Below, piece after piece: positions 52,539 to 60,703 of a stretch of 64,000 nt of DNA. The stretch spans positions 18,153-82,152 of the forward strand of contig NZ_JANUSD010000021.1 of the NCBI RefSeq assembly GCF_024793945.1, given 5' to 3'. Origin of the DNA: Emticicia fluvialis (GTDB lineage: Bacteria > Bacteroidota > Bacteroidia > Cytophagales > Spirosomataceae). The notes below the pieces were generated by a model. That model was not told the DNA's origin. It saw nothing but the letters and a program-made list of their open reading frames with translations, and did no database searches. Numbering within the stretch: the stretch's first letter is position 1; the number at the start of each line of letters is the position of its first letter. The position numbers and the translations under genes are program-made.

Positions 52539-52570
52539 CAAAAGTACAAGCATTGTATTAAACTCCCAAA
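52539..52570 (-). promoter_or_regulatory. Promoter of tRNA-Cys
   Basis: On the minus strand TTTG (52570-52567) and TACTTTTG (52546-52539) are 20 bases apart, fitting the Bacteroidota -33/-7 consensus. The tRNA begins about 12 bases later. Confidence 0.7.
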
Positions 52571-52790
52571 GAAATCTGAAAAAAAACTTTATTTAATCAA
52601 ACCGGCTGCATTCATTACTAATCAGCAGGCGGTTCATTCGTCCATAAATCAGTTTTGAATGCTTTTGCCAAGTCTGTTGTTTTGCAAATACACAGCAGCA
52701 AAAAAATATTTTAGGCTTTGCAATATTTTTTTGTTCTGCACGCAACCCTTTCAATAGTTTTTTGCATCTTGCTTATGAACGTATGATTTT

Positions 52791-53345
52791 ATGACCAGAA
52801 TTTTATCCTTATTCACTAACGAATACGACCTCGCAAAGGCGGTACAGCGGCAGGATCCGAAAGCACAGACTCGGCTATACGAGAAATTTGCTTCTAAGAT
52901 GCTGGCAGTTTGTAATCGGTATGTGGGAGATAAAATGGAGGCTGAAGACGTAATGATTGAAGGGTTTATGAAGATTTTTGATAAGATAGACCAATTTACG
53001 TTTCAGGGAAGTTTTGAAGGCTGGGTGAGAAGAATCATGATTAACGAGGCGCTGATGTATGTGCGCAGCAAAAAAATGATTTCGGTTGATCTTGAGTATG
53101 CCATAGAAGAACCCAGCGCGTCGGCGTTTAGCACAAACCTGGAGGCTGAAGATTTAATGCGGCTGATTGACCAGTTACCCGATGGCTACAAAATGGTTTT
53201 TAACCTGTATGCCATTGAGGGCTATAATCATCAGGAAATAGGCGAGCTGCTGGGTATTTCAGAAGGTACCTCTAAGTCGCAGCTAAGCAGGGCGAGAGCC
53301 ATTTTGCAGAGTAAATTATTGAAAGTAGAAAAAAGTGTTGTTTAA
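52791..53345 (+). CDS. ECF-type RNA polymerase sigma factor
   Basis: 184 residues. Region 2 (~20-90) reads YEKFASKMLAVCNRYVGDKMEAEDVMIEGFMKIF, region 4 (~120-175) DLMRLIDQLPDGYKMVFNLYAIEGYNHQEIGELLGISEGTSKSQLSRAR, the -35-binding helix-turn-helix. Regions 1.1 and 3 are missing, as in ECF factors. The next gene encodes a single-pass membrane protein that may be its anti-sigma factor, and a beta-barrel protein follows, so an envelope signal is likely. Confidence 0.92.
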   Translation: MTRILSLFTNEYDLAKAVQRQDPKAQTRLYEKFASKMLAVCNRYVGDKMEAEDVMIEGFMKIFDKIDQFTFQGSFEGWVRRIMINEALMYVRSKKMISVDLEYAIEEPSASAFSTNLEAEDLMRLIDQLPDGYKMVFNLYAIEGYNHQEIGELLGISEGTSKSQLSRARAILQSKLLKVEKSVV

Positions 53346-53350
53346 TATTT

Positions 53351-53384
53351 CCCCTTTAAGGGCGTGCCGACGAATCGGCCGGGG
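53351..53384 (+). other. Intercistronic branched hairpin
   Basis: CCCC (53351-53354) with GGGG (53381-53384) closes CCCTTTAAGGG and GCCGA-CGAA-TCGGC (53366-53379). It lies between the sigma gene and its neighbour and may tune expression downstream. Confidence 0.4.
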
Positions 53385-53407
53385 ATATGAAAATATCAGT
53401 TATAAAA

Positions 53408-54301
53408 ATGAAGAAACATCCAATTGACGAACTTTTTGCCAGAAAACTGGCCGAGCATCGCCAGGAACCCTCTCAGAAAGCATTTGAGAAATTTCAGGCG
53501 CGTTTGCAGGAAAAACAAACCAAACGTCGCGGTGGAGTTTTTGCTATCAACCGCAACTGGGCATACTATGCCGCAGCAGCTGGTGTGGTGGCAGTACTTA
53601 CCATAGGTGTTCTATCACAAAACAATACCGGGGGTAACAACCTGGCGGCCAATAATACCAGTTCTAAAAAAGTTGAGGCAGTTAAGCAGCCTTTGGCACC
53701 GGAAGTGAAAGAGAACACGGCATTAATTGCCCGTGCTGAAAACAACACCCCTGAGCTTGGCAGCCGGGCAACGGCCGGCAAAATTACCGTTGCTCAGAAC
53801 AAAGCCGCCATAACTAATAAAGAAACGGTAAAACTGCCAGCTTCAGAAGACAAAGTGATTATAGATACACCGCAGGCAGCGAATGCACTGGCTAGTAATA
53901 CTAAAGACGAATTGAAACCATTGCCTTTAGAAACACTTGCCGGTAAAAATACAATTGCTCTTAAAGAGAAACCTGCATCGGCTGCTTCAAAGTATCATCT
54001 GGGCGAATCTGTAACACTCATTGTTACACCTATTGAAGACAACTCGCTTGCCGCATTGAAAGAAAGTAACAATGCACAGGCAGAAGAAAAGGCCGAGAAA
54101 GATAAATCTTTCCTTGCCAAATTGTATGGCGAATACAAAAACTTTAAATACGGTGAAAAAGTAGACTTAAAAAGAATAGGCGTAAAAGATGCGGTAGCTC
54201 GTGTAGATGAAGGTTTGTTTAAAGAAGAGCGGGAAGACGTAAGAGATTTTGTGCAACGCCGTATAGTGAGAATGCAGAAAAGAGAAGAAGATTTAAGATG
54301 A
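53408..54301 (+). CDS. Single-pass membrane protein, putative anti-sigma factor
   Basis: The start at 53408 (MKKHPIDELFARKLAEH) is preferred over one seven codons upstream; 297 residues. A cytosolic N-terminal helix region (1-45), one membrane helix (~53-72; YAAAAGVVAVLTIGVL), then a long Asn/Ala/Lys-rich periplasmic region, ending in a charged helical part (KRIGVKDAVARVDEG). No zinc-binding HxxxCxxC is present. The position after an ECF sigma gene suggests an anti-sigma or sensor role; this is inference. Confidence 0.7.
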   Translation: MKKHPIDELFARKLAEHRQEPSQKAFEKFQARLQEKQTKRRGGVFAINRNWAYYAAAAGVVAVLTIGVLSQNNTGGNNLAANNTSSKKVEAVKQPLAPEVKENTALIARAENNTPELGSRATAGKITVAQNKAAITNKETVKLPASEDKVIIDTPQAANALASNTKDELKPLPLETLAGKNTIALKEKPASAASKYHLGESVTLIVTPIEDNSLAALKESNNAQAEEKAEKDKSFLAKLYGEYKNFKYGEKVDLKRIGVKDAVARVDEGLFKEEREDVRDFVQRRIVRMQKREEDLR

Positions 54302-54348
54302 TTAATAAAAACCCGTTTGAGCAGAAAAATTTAATTAGCAATAAAATA

Positions 54349-55392
54349 ATGAAAAGAATTGGACTAATCCTTTTGATACTATTAGGAGGCATTTCGGTAA
54401 AGGCGGCTTATAAGCAAGACACCACCATAGTAGAGTTTACAGATAAGGGTGTAAAGAAACGGGTAACGGTTTATACCTCGGGCAATAAAGATTTTGAATT
54501 ACCGCGCAACCTTAATCTGGAAAATGTATTGAAAACCCTGGGGGTAGATTCAGCGGAAAGAAGAAGAACAATAGCTTTGCTTGAACAGAACAACGCTAAA
54601 CAAGATACTTTGGTAATTGCGGCAGCAGACGGCAGAAGCGTGAAAATTATAACCAGCGATGCCGGCGACTTGAGCAGAAAAGACAAAGAAGACAATGACC
54701 ACTGGAGCAGGTCTGATACTAGAGATAATGAAGAAGAAAAAAGTAGCGAGACCAGAACCTGGTCTTCAAAGCCTGAAAAGAAAAGCAGCAATAGCAGGTT
54801 TTTTTCTAAGTCAGACTTTGGAATATATCTGGGCTTGAATAACTGGGCTAATGGGCCTTCAACGGTGCCTGATTTGCAAACCTGGGGGTCGCGCTTTGTA
54901 GCATTATCCTTCCAGAGAAATGCCACGCTTATTAATGGCAAGCAGGTAGATTTTGCCATCAGCTATGGCCCCGAGATTGCCTGGAACAATTTTATGTTTG
55001 AAGGTAACAACTACATTGATAATAGTACCGGGAAGATAGAATTTTTCAAATCGGCCAAAGACCTCAATAAAAGTAAATTGGTGGTAACCAGCCTTAATTT
55101 GCCCATTATGTTCAATTTCGGGTTTGAAGAGGCTAAATTTAAAATTGGTTTGGGAGGCTATGTAGGGTATAGAGTAGGTAGTTACCGTAAGTTGAAGTAC
55201 AGCGACAGCAGTAAGAAAGAAATCAATAAAGATAACTATGGCCTGAACGATTTTAGGTATGGTCTGGTGGCAGAGATTGGCAAGCGCAGGGGTATTACCT
55301 TCTTTGGCCGATACGATATGGGTGAGTTGTTTAAGAGCAGCCAGGAAAATGCGGCAGGCCTGCAGGCCTGGACAATCGGTATCAGACTGTAA
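54349..55392 (+). CDS. Outer-membrane beta-barrel protein (PorT-like)
   Basis: An upstream ATG at 54298 overlaps the previous stop (ATGA), but the Met at 54349 begins a normal signal peptide (MKRIGLILLILLGGISVKA), giving 347 residues. A soluble acidic linker with a Ser/Lys/Glu-rich stretch (DKEDNDHWSRSDTRDNEEEK) precedes a C-terminal barrel domain (~165-347), with strands FGIYLGLNNWANG, VVTSLNLPIMFNFGF, FKIGLGGYVGYRVGSYRKL and a terminal AWTIGIRL. It completes the operon sigma/membrane/barrel. Function unknown; envelope-stress linkage is inferred. Confidence 0.75.
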   Translation: MKRIGLILLILLGGISVKAAYKQDTTIVEFTDKGVKKRVTVYTSGNKDFELPRNLNLENVLKTLGVDSAERRRTIALLEQNNAKQDTLVIAAADGRSVKIITSDAGDLSRKDKEDNDHWSRSDTRDNEEEKSSETRTWSSKPEKKSSNSRFFSKSDFGIYLGLNNWANGPSTVPDLQTWGSRFVALSFQRNATLINGKQVDFAISYGPEIAWNNFMFEGNNYIDNSTGKIEFFKSAKDLNKSKLVVTSLNLPIMFNFGFEEAKFKIGLGGYVGYRVGSYRKLKYSDSSKKEINKDNYGLNDFRYGLVAEIGKRRGITFFGRYDMGELFKSSQENAAGLQAWTIGIRL

Positions 55393-55402
55393 TTTTTTCA
55401 AT

Positions 55403-55442
55403 AAAAAAAGGGTGAAAACGTGTGAGTTTTCGCCCTTTTTTT
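55403..55442 (+). terminator. Intrinsic terminator of the sigma operon
   Basis: A 17-bp stem pairs 55403-55419 (A-run, GGGTGAAAAC) with 55426-55442 (GTTTTCGCCC, T-run), one G-T pair, six-base loop. Confidence 0.9.
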
Positions 55443-55503
55443 GGTTTTAAGTCATAGGTCGAAAAAAAAATAAAAAAGAATTGATTTTTTTTGGGGGTGA
55501 ATA

Positions 55504-55534
55504 TTTGACAATTAAAAAAAAGAATATAATTTTG
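55504..55534 (+). promoter_or_regulatory. Promoter of the trnY-trnG-trnT-tuf cluster
   Basis: TTTG (55504-55507), within TTGACA, is 19 bases from TAATTTTG (55527-55534), an excellent match to the Bacteroidota housekeeping consensus TTTG-N19-TAnnTTTG. The inferred transcript would start near 55541, about 50 bases before tRNA-Tyr. Confidence 0.8.
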
Positions 55535-55592
55535 CACTCCCATTCGGACAGAATGTTCTTTGTTAAGGGTTCCGGATGGCAATAAAAATTAA

Positions 55593-55678
55593 GGGGGTGT
55601 ACCAGAGTGGCCAAATGGGGCAGACTGTAAATCTGCTAGCTTACGCTTACGGTGGTTCGAATCCATCCGCCCCCACCA
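55593..55678 (+). tRNA. tRNA-Tyr (GTA)
   Basis: Acceptor GGGGGTG/CGCCCCC, anticodon stem GCAGA/TCTGC with loop CTGTAAA (anticodon GTA), a long class II variable arm, and T-loop TTCGAATC. The 3' CCA is encoded (55676-55678). A TCGTGA...TCACGA hairpin lies between it and the next tRNA. Confidence 0.96.
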
Positions 55679-55719
55679 TAATTAATCGTGAATTCCGAAT
55701 CACGAATTATTGAAATTAA

Positions 55720-55792
55720 GCGGGAGTAGCTCATTTGGTAGAGCGATAGCCTTCCAAGCTATAGGTGGCGGGTTCGAGACCCGTCTCCCGCT
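55720..55792 (+). tRNA. tRNA-Gly (TCC)
   Basis: A 73-base cloverleaf: acceptor GCGGGAG/CTCCCGC, D-stem GCTC/GAGC, anticodon stem ATAGC/GCTAT with loop CTTCCAA (anticodon TCC), T-stem GCGGG/CCCGT, discriminator T. CCA not encoded. It is immediately followed by a partial altered copy of its own 3' part. Confidence 0.96.
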
Positions 55793-55796
55793 CGAA

Positions 55797-55868
55797 AGCG
55801 ATAGACGATTCAAGCTTTAGGTGGTGGCGGTTCGGTCGTTACCGATTCGAGACCCGTCTCCCGCTCGA
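55797..55868 (+). pseudogene. Partial tRNA-Gly 3' copy with inserted hairpin
   Basis: The sequence begins at the D-stem 3' strand (GCGATAG), keeps a diverged anticodon region (ATTCAAGCTTTAGG), then has an extra segment with the hairpin TCGGT-CGTT-ACCGA (55832-55845), and ends with 23 bases identical to the tRNA-Gly 3' end (55846-55868 versus 55773-55795). The 5' half of a tRNA is missing, so no cloverleaf can form. It may be a duplication remnant, or a tRNA-derived element; see the finding on the tRNA cluster. Confidence 0.8.
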
Positions 55869-55876
55869 TAATAAAA

Positions 55877-55948
<72 letters not shown>

Positions 55949-55960
55949 CTAACTTTGAAA

Positions 55961-56039
55961 TGAGTGGTTCTTGGTAAGGAAGGGGTTGGCAGCGGCAGTC
56001 GTTACTGTTCAATCCTGCTTGAAGGCTCTAACTTTGAAA
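55961..56039 (+). pseudogene. Partial tRNA-Thr 3' copy with inserted hairpin
   Basis: Starting at the D-stem 3' strand (GAGTGG), it keeps TTGGTAAGGAAG of the anticodon arm, gains 15 bases between the T-stem 5' strand and the T-loop, containing the hairpin CAGT-CGTT-ACTG (55996-56007), and ends in 32 bases identical to the tRNA-Thr 3' end plus its 3' flank (56008-56039 versus 55929-55960). Same breakpoints and insert site as the tRNA-Gly copy. Confidence 0.82.
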
Positions 56040-56194
56040 AGAGCATTTTTTGTTTAGGAAAAGTTTACACGAGTAAATTCCAGACTGTCTTATATTGAAT
56101 GCTCGAATTCCAAAAGATAGTTCTTTCCTCAAGAAAAGTAAATCAGTAATATCAGGATATGAGTTGCGGAAATCTGGTTTACAATTTAAAATAA

Positions 56195-56253
56195 GAGTTT
56201 TCTTCCATACGCGGGAAACTTGGCAAGTACAAAAACTGTTCTGCAAGAAGGCT
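56195..56253 (+). pseudogene. Faint further copy of the tRNA-Thr 3' cassette
   Basis: A degraded likeness of the preceding cassette: GAGTTTTCTTCC at the start, then TTGGCAAG, ACTGTTC and TGCAAGAAGGCTC, in the same order as in the copy at 55961. About half the bases match by eye, so this is tentative. The stretch 56041-56103 may hold another, still weaker one. The remainder of the spacer up to tuf is AT-rich leader. Confidence 0.4.
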
Positions 56254-56310
56254 CATCAAAGTGAAAATTAATAAATTTGTAATAAATCTAATATTTAGAC
56301 TTCAATAATC

Positions 56311-57498
56311 ATGGCAAAAGAGAATTTTGACCGTAGCAAGCCTCACGTAAACATTGGTACTATTGGTCACGTTGACCACGGTAAAACAACATTGACAGCT
56401 GCCATCACAAAGGTGCTTTCTGAGAAAGGATTGGCAGATAAAAGAGATTTCTCATCTATCGACAACGCCCCGGAAGAAAAAGAGCGTGGTATCACTATCA
56501 ATACAGCGCACGTAGAATATCAAACAGTTAATCGTCACTATGCTCACGTTGACTGTCCTGGTCACGCTGACTACGTGAAAAACATGGTAACTGGTGCTGC
56601 TCAGATGGATGGTGCTATTCTTGTAGTAGCTGCAACTGATGGTCCTATGCCACAAACACGTGAGCACATCCTTCTTGCCCGTCAGGTAGGTGTACCTCAA
56701 TTGGTTGTGTTCATGAACAAAGTTGACATGGTAGATGATCCTGAGTTATTGGAACTTGTTGAAATGGAGATCCGTGACTTGTTGTCATTCTATAAATACG
56801 ATGGTGATAATATCCCAGTAATTCAAGGTTCAGCTCTCGGTGGTTTGAACGGAGAGCCTAAATGGGTTGCTACTATCGAACAATTGATGGAAGCAGTTGA
56901 TACATTCATTCCACTTCCAGCTCGTGCAACTGACAAACCATTCTTGATGCCGGTTGAAGACGTGTTCTCAATCACAGGTCGTGGTACTGTTGCAACTGGT
57001 CGTATTGAAACTGGTGTAATCAACTCTGGTGAGCCTGTTGAAATTTTGGGTATGGGTGCTGAAGGCTTGAAATCAGTTGTAACTGGTGTAGAGATGTTCC
57101 GTAAAATCCTTGACCGTGGTGAAGCCGGTGATAACGTTGGTCTATTGCTTCGTGGTATTGAGAAAACCGATATCAAACGTGGTATGGTTATCTGTAAACC
57201 AGGTTCAGTTAAACCACATGCTCACTTCAAAGCTGAGGTTTATGTATTGAGCAAAGAAGAAGGTGGTCGTCACACGCCATTCTTTAACAAATACCGTCCA
57301 CAGTTCTATTTCCGTACAACTGACGTAACAGGTGAAATTACTCTACCTGCAGGTGTGGAAATGGTTATGCCTGGCGATAACATCACTATCGAAGTGAAAT
57401 TGATTAATGCCATTGCCATGGATAAAGGTCTTCGTTTCGCGATTCGTGAAGGTGGTCGTACAGTAGGTGCTGGTCAGGTAACTGAAATCATTTCTTGA
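56311..57498 (+). CDS. tuf: Translation elongation factor Tu
   Basis: 395 residues, full length. G1 GHVDHGKTT, G3 DCPGHADYVKNM, G4 NKVDMVDD, then domains II and III with the typical C-terminus. Delivers aminoacyl-tRNA to the ribosome. Its codon use is markedly restricted (e.g. GGT, GTA, CGT, ACA), unlike neighbours, as expected for very high expression. It lies downstream of tRNA-Thr as in most Bacteroidota, but is followed by a strong terminator instead of trnW-secE-nusG-rplK. Confidence 0.98.
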   Translation: MAKENFDRSKPHVNIGTIGHVDHGKTTLTAAITKVLSEKGLADKRDFSSIDNAPEEKERGITINTAHVEYQTVNRHYAHVDCPGHADYVKNMVTGAAQMDGAILVVAATDGPMPQTREHILLARQVGVPQLVVFMNKVDMVDDPELLELVEMEIRDLLSFYKYDGDNIPVIQGSALGGLNGEPKWVATIEQLMEAVDTFIPLPARATDKPFLMPVEDVFSITGRGTVATGRIETGVINSGEPVEILGMGAEGLKSVVTGVEMFRKILDRGEAGDNVGLLLRGIEKTDIKRGMVICKPGSVKPHAHFKAEVYVLSKEEGGRHTPFFNKYRPQFYFRTTDVTGEITLPAGVEMVMPGDNITIEVKLINAIAMDKGLRFAIREGGRTVGAGQVTEIIS

Positions 57499-57520
57499 TT
57501 TTAATTGAGCAGAAATATAG

Positions 57521-57556
57521 AAGAGCGCTTCCGCAAGGGAGCGCTCTTTGTTTTTT
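57521..57556 (+). terminator. Intrinsic terminator of tuf
   Basis: AAGAGCGCTTCC (57521-57532) pairs with GGGAGCGCTCTT (57537-57548), capped by the stable tetraloop GCAA, then TTTGTTTTTT. Confidence 0.93.
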
Positions 57557-57699
57557 ATAAAACCTCTAAGCTGTACTGGCCATACCCCGGCAGTTTAGAA
57601 ACATATTAAATTGCCTTAATATTGATATAATTTTCAGGTAGCAGAGCGGTTTTATCCCTGGAAATCAATTATTTTGTACAAAACTTACCAAACTGAACT

Positions 57700-58944
57700 A
57701 TGTCTGTCAAAAGAAGTGCTGCCACCTCGTTTGTGCTCATTACTGTTTTAATTGATTCCATCGGATTTGGTGTAATTATCCCTGTTTTGCCAAGGTTGAT
57801 TTCAGAACTGGCAAATGTGGATATCAGCGGTGCTGCCCGATACGGCGGCTGGCTTTTTGCGGCTTATTCGGTTATGCAGTTTCTGTTTTCGCCGGTAATG
57901 GGGGGCTTAAGCGATCAATACGGGCGTCGGCCTGTGTTGCTGGCCTCTTTATTTGGCTTTGGGCTTGACTACCTGTTGCTGGTATTTGCCCCAAATATAG
58001 GGTGGTTGTTTGTAGGCAGAATCATTGCTGGCGTAATGGGAGCAAGTTTTACAACCGCAGCTGCCTACATGGCCGACATCAGTACGCCTGACAAACGTGC
58101 GCAGAATTTTGGAATGATTGGTGCCGCATTTGGGTTAGGGTTTATTATAGGGCCGTCTATCGGCGGTTTTGTAAGTCATCTGGGTACACGCGCACCGTTT
58201 ATGGTTGCAGGCGGGCTTACTATTCTGAACTGGCTGTATGGATATTTTGTATTGCCGGAGTCGCTCAGTATTGAAAACCGCAGGAAATTTAACTGGAAAC
58301 GGGCTAACCCTATTGGCGCTTTAATGAGTATTCGTCGGTTTCCGATGATTACCGGATTGGTAGGCGCTTTATTCCTTGTTTATATATCTAATTTTTCAAC
58401 CCAGGGAACCTGGACTTATTTTACTAAAGAAAAATTTAACTGGACTGAGCAGGAAGTAGGGTTTTCTCTTACATTTATCGGGGTTATGATAGCTTTTGTA
58501 CAAGGTTTTCTTACCCGCCTGGTAATTCCTAAATTGGGTACCAGAAATGCTATCTATGTAGGTTTTGCCTTTTCAATATTTGGTTCGGTAGCATATTGTT
58601 TTGCCAATGAGGGCTGGATGGTTTATGCCATTATGGTGCCTTTTGCACTCGGGGGGCTGGCCGGGCCTGCCATGCAGGGAATTATTTCAGGCCAGGTGCC
58701 TCCAAATGAACAAGGTGAATTGCAGGGTTCACTCACCAGCCTCAACAGTGTGGCTTCTATTATTGGCCCTGTTTTAATGACGGGTCTGTTCTACAGGTTT
58801 ACAGAAAAGGGCGCACCGGTGTATTTTCCGGGAGTGCCGTTTCTGGCCGCGGCAATTCTGACCACCATCAGTCTGATATTGATTATAAAAACGCTAAGAA
58901 AGCATACTACAAAAGTAGAACAGGCAGAGTCAATTAAACACTAA
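57700..58944 (+). CDS. TetA-type MFS transporter
   Basis: 414 residues, 12 helices. Motif A GGLSDQYGRRPVLLASL after helix 2 and DSIGFGVIIPVLP in helix 1 (motif D1) are those of the TCR/Tet family; also GFIIGPSIGGF (motif C). Predicted proton-driven efflux of tetracycline-like or other compounds; whether it gives resistance cannot be told. Its 3' end overlaps the CBS gene by 11 bases, convergent. Confidence 0.9.
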   Translation: MSVKRSAATSFVLITVLIDSIGFGVIIPVLPRLISELANVDISGAARYGGWLFAAYSVMQFLFSPVMGGLSDQYGRRPVLLASLFGFGLDYLLLVFAPNIGWLFVGRIIAGVMGASFTTAAAYMADISTPDKRAQNFGMIGAAFGLGFIIGPSIGGFVSHLGTRAPFMVAGGLTILNWLYGYFVLPESLSIENRRKFNWKRANPIGALMSIRRFPMITGLVGALFLVYISNFSTQGTWTYFTKEKFNWTEQEVGFSLTFIGVMIAFVQGFLTRLVIPKLGTRNAIYVGFAFSIFGSVAYCFANEGWMVYAIMVPFALGGLAGPAMQGIISGQVPPNEQGELQGSLTSLNSVASIIGPVLMTGLFYRFTEKGAPVYFPGVPFLAAAILTTISLILIIKTLRKHTTKVEQAESIKH

Positions 58945-59599
58945 GGTATTTCATCAGCATATCGTAACGTTCCTGTTCAATGCTGTCTATGGGTTCGTGC
59001 GCGTAGGCTCCTTCAACCATGTAGCCAAAACGCTCAAGTGTAGCAACAATTGAAGAAATATTCTTTCTGTTTATTTTCAGGGTAAGTTTTGACGCGTTTT
59101 CTTCGCCGAATTCGCTGCCGTTAAAATAACTGCTCAGGATTTTGGCATTGTCTGACTCCACCAGCCGGCTGATTTCTGCCAGAGAATAGTCTCTGTTTTT
59201 TATAGCAATCACCAGCACCGCTCCGGGTTCCTGAACGCCAAGTAATTCGCCGAAGCGGTTATAGATTTCAGTAGCAGTAATTGCGCCGGTAAATACTTTG
59301 TCTTCATCTACCACGCCTAATATCTGCAACTGAAATTTTGAAATTAAACCCAGTGCCTCATAAAGGTGTTGGTCATCAAAAATGTACGCTTCGGTATATT
59401 GGGGCATTACTTCCGATATCGCCAGTTCTTCATCGTAGTTCAGTAATATGTCTTCGCTTAAAATGCCCTGATATTGTTCATTATCAACAACCACCAGTTG
59501 GCTTATACGATTCTCCTCCATCCAGCTCAAAGCATCACCCACCGTGTCGGTAAGTTTTAAGATGGGTAATTCGTGGTTGATAATTTGAGCAGCCGTCAT
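58934..59599 (-). CDS. CBS domain protein
   Basis: 221 residues with two CBS motifs in the N-terminal 125 residues (DALSWMEENRISQLVVVDNEQYQGILS and ALGLISKFQLQILGVVDEDKVFTGAITATE), then an ACT-like regulatory domain (~125-200). CBS pairs bind adenosyl ligands. No partner domain gives an activity. Located 53 bases from the alpha/beta hydrolase gene on the same strand; possible operon. Confidence 0.85.
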   Translation of the reverse strand: MTAAQIINHELPILKLTDTVGDALSWMEENRISQLVVVDNEQYQGILSEDILLNYDEELAISEVMPQYTEAYIFDDQHLYEALGLISKFQLQILGVVDEDKVFTGAITATEIYNRFGELLGVQEPGAVLVIAIKNRDYSLAEISRLVESDNAKILSSYFNGSEFGEENASKLTLKINRKNISSIVATLERFGYMVEGAYAHEPIDSIEQERYDMLMKYLSV

Positions 59600-59652
59600 T
59601 CTTTTTAGTTTTTAGTATAATCCCGCGGGCGGTAAGCCAACATCTTAAACAA

Positions 59653-60426
59653 TTATGCCAGCACGGGTTCCTGAATTTTGTCGAGGAAAAGACCCAGGTA
59701 ATGATTAAATTCCTGCGGGCGTTCCATCATCGGGGCATGACAACATTTGTCAATAAAATATAACTCCGAGTTTTCTAGTAACTGGTTAAATTCAAAACCT
59801 ACATGGGGTGGGGTTATGGTATCGTTCAATCCCCATATCAGGCAGGTTTGTACTTTAATGTTTGGTATTTCTTTAGCCATGTTATGGCGCTGTGCTGACT
59901 TGGCAATCTGCACAATATTCATACATTTCGGAATACTTGATGTAATCTCAAAGCACTCGTCAATCAGTTCTTTGGTTGCAGTTTTAGGGTCATAGAATGT
60001 ATAGGCTACGCGTTCACGAATGTAGTCATAGCTACCTCTCTTCGGGAAAGACCCACCCATGGTGTTTTCAAAAAGACCCGAGCTTCCGGTCAATACCAGT
60101 GCTTTTACGGTTTCCTGATGTGCAAGGGTGTATAACAGACCCACATGGCCGCCTAATGAATTACCCAATAAAATGATATTATTCAGTTGCTTGAATGCGA
60201 TAAACCTTTCAATAAATGCCTGCAGCCCTTCCAGACTTGCCTCACGCATGGGCATATCATAGATTGGCATAACCGGTATTACTATTCTGCAACGATGTCT
60301 GAAACCCTCAATAACATCGTCAAAGTTACTCAATGCGCCAAACAAGCCATGTAAAATAAGCAGGGTATCTCCACTACCTTCGTCAATATATTTAAACTCT
60401 CCCTCTTGTTGTACCTGATAATTCAT
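59653..60426 (-). CDS. Alpha/beta hydrolase
   Basis: The Met at 60426 (MNYQVQQEGEFKYID) is preferred over one 12 codons upstream; 257 residues. Oxyanion HGLFGALSNFD, nucleophile GNSLGG (Ser), acid Asp in WGLNDTITPP, His in CCHAPMMERP: a full catalytic triad. Cytosolic esterase/lipase-like, substrate unknown. Confidence 0.9.
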   Translation of the reverse strand: MNYQVQQEGEFKYIDEGSGDTLLILHGLFGALSNFDDVIEGFRHRCRIVIPVMPIYDMPMREASLEGLQAFIERFIAFKQLNNIILLGNSLGGHVGLLYTLAHQETVKALVLTGSSGLFENTMGGSFPKRGSYDYIRERVAYTFYDPKTATKELIDECFEITSSIPKCMNIVQIAKSAQRHNMAKEIPNIKVQTCLIWGLNDTITPPHVGFEFNQLLENSELYFIDKCCHAPMMERPQEFNHYLGLFLDKIQEPVLA

Positions 60427-60703
60427 CTTAATCGTTAATAATTCTTTAGTGAGATTTAACAAAGCCTTAATTACTGAAATACTTCTATATTTGTGCTTTC
60501 TAACAACAAATTAGTGCTTTAAAATTGAATTTTCAAAACTTTTATAACATTAACGAAAAACAATGCTTAAAAGTTTGGTAGTGGCATTTTCTGTATGCCT
60601 GCATACCATTAAACCCTGCTGCGCTTTAGAATACTGGCAGGGGTAAAGTAACCCGTCTATTAAAACATCTGAAACAGAATCTATTCAAAACCGATTAAGA
60701 CCT

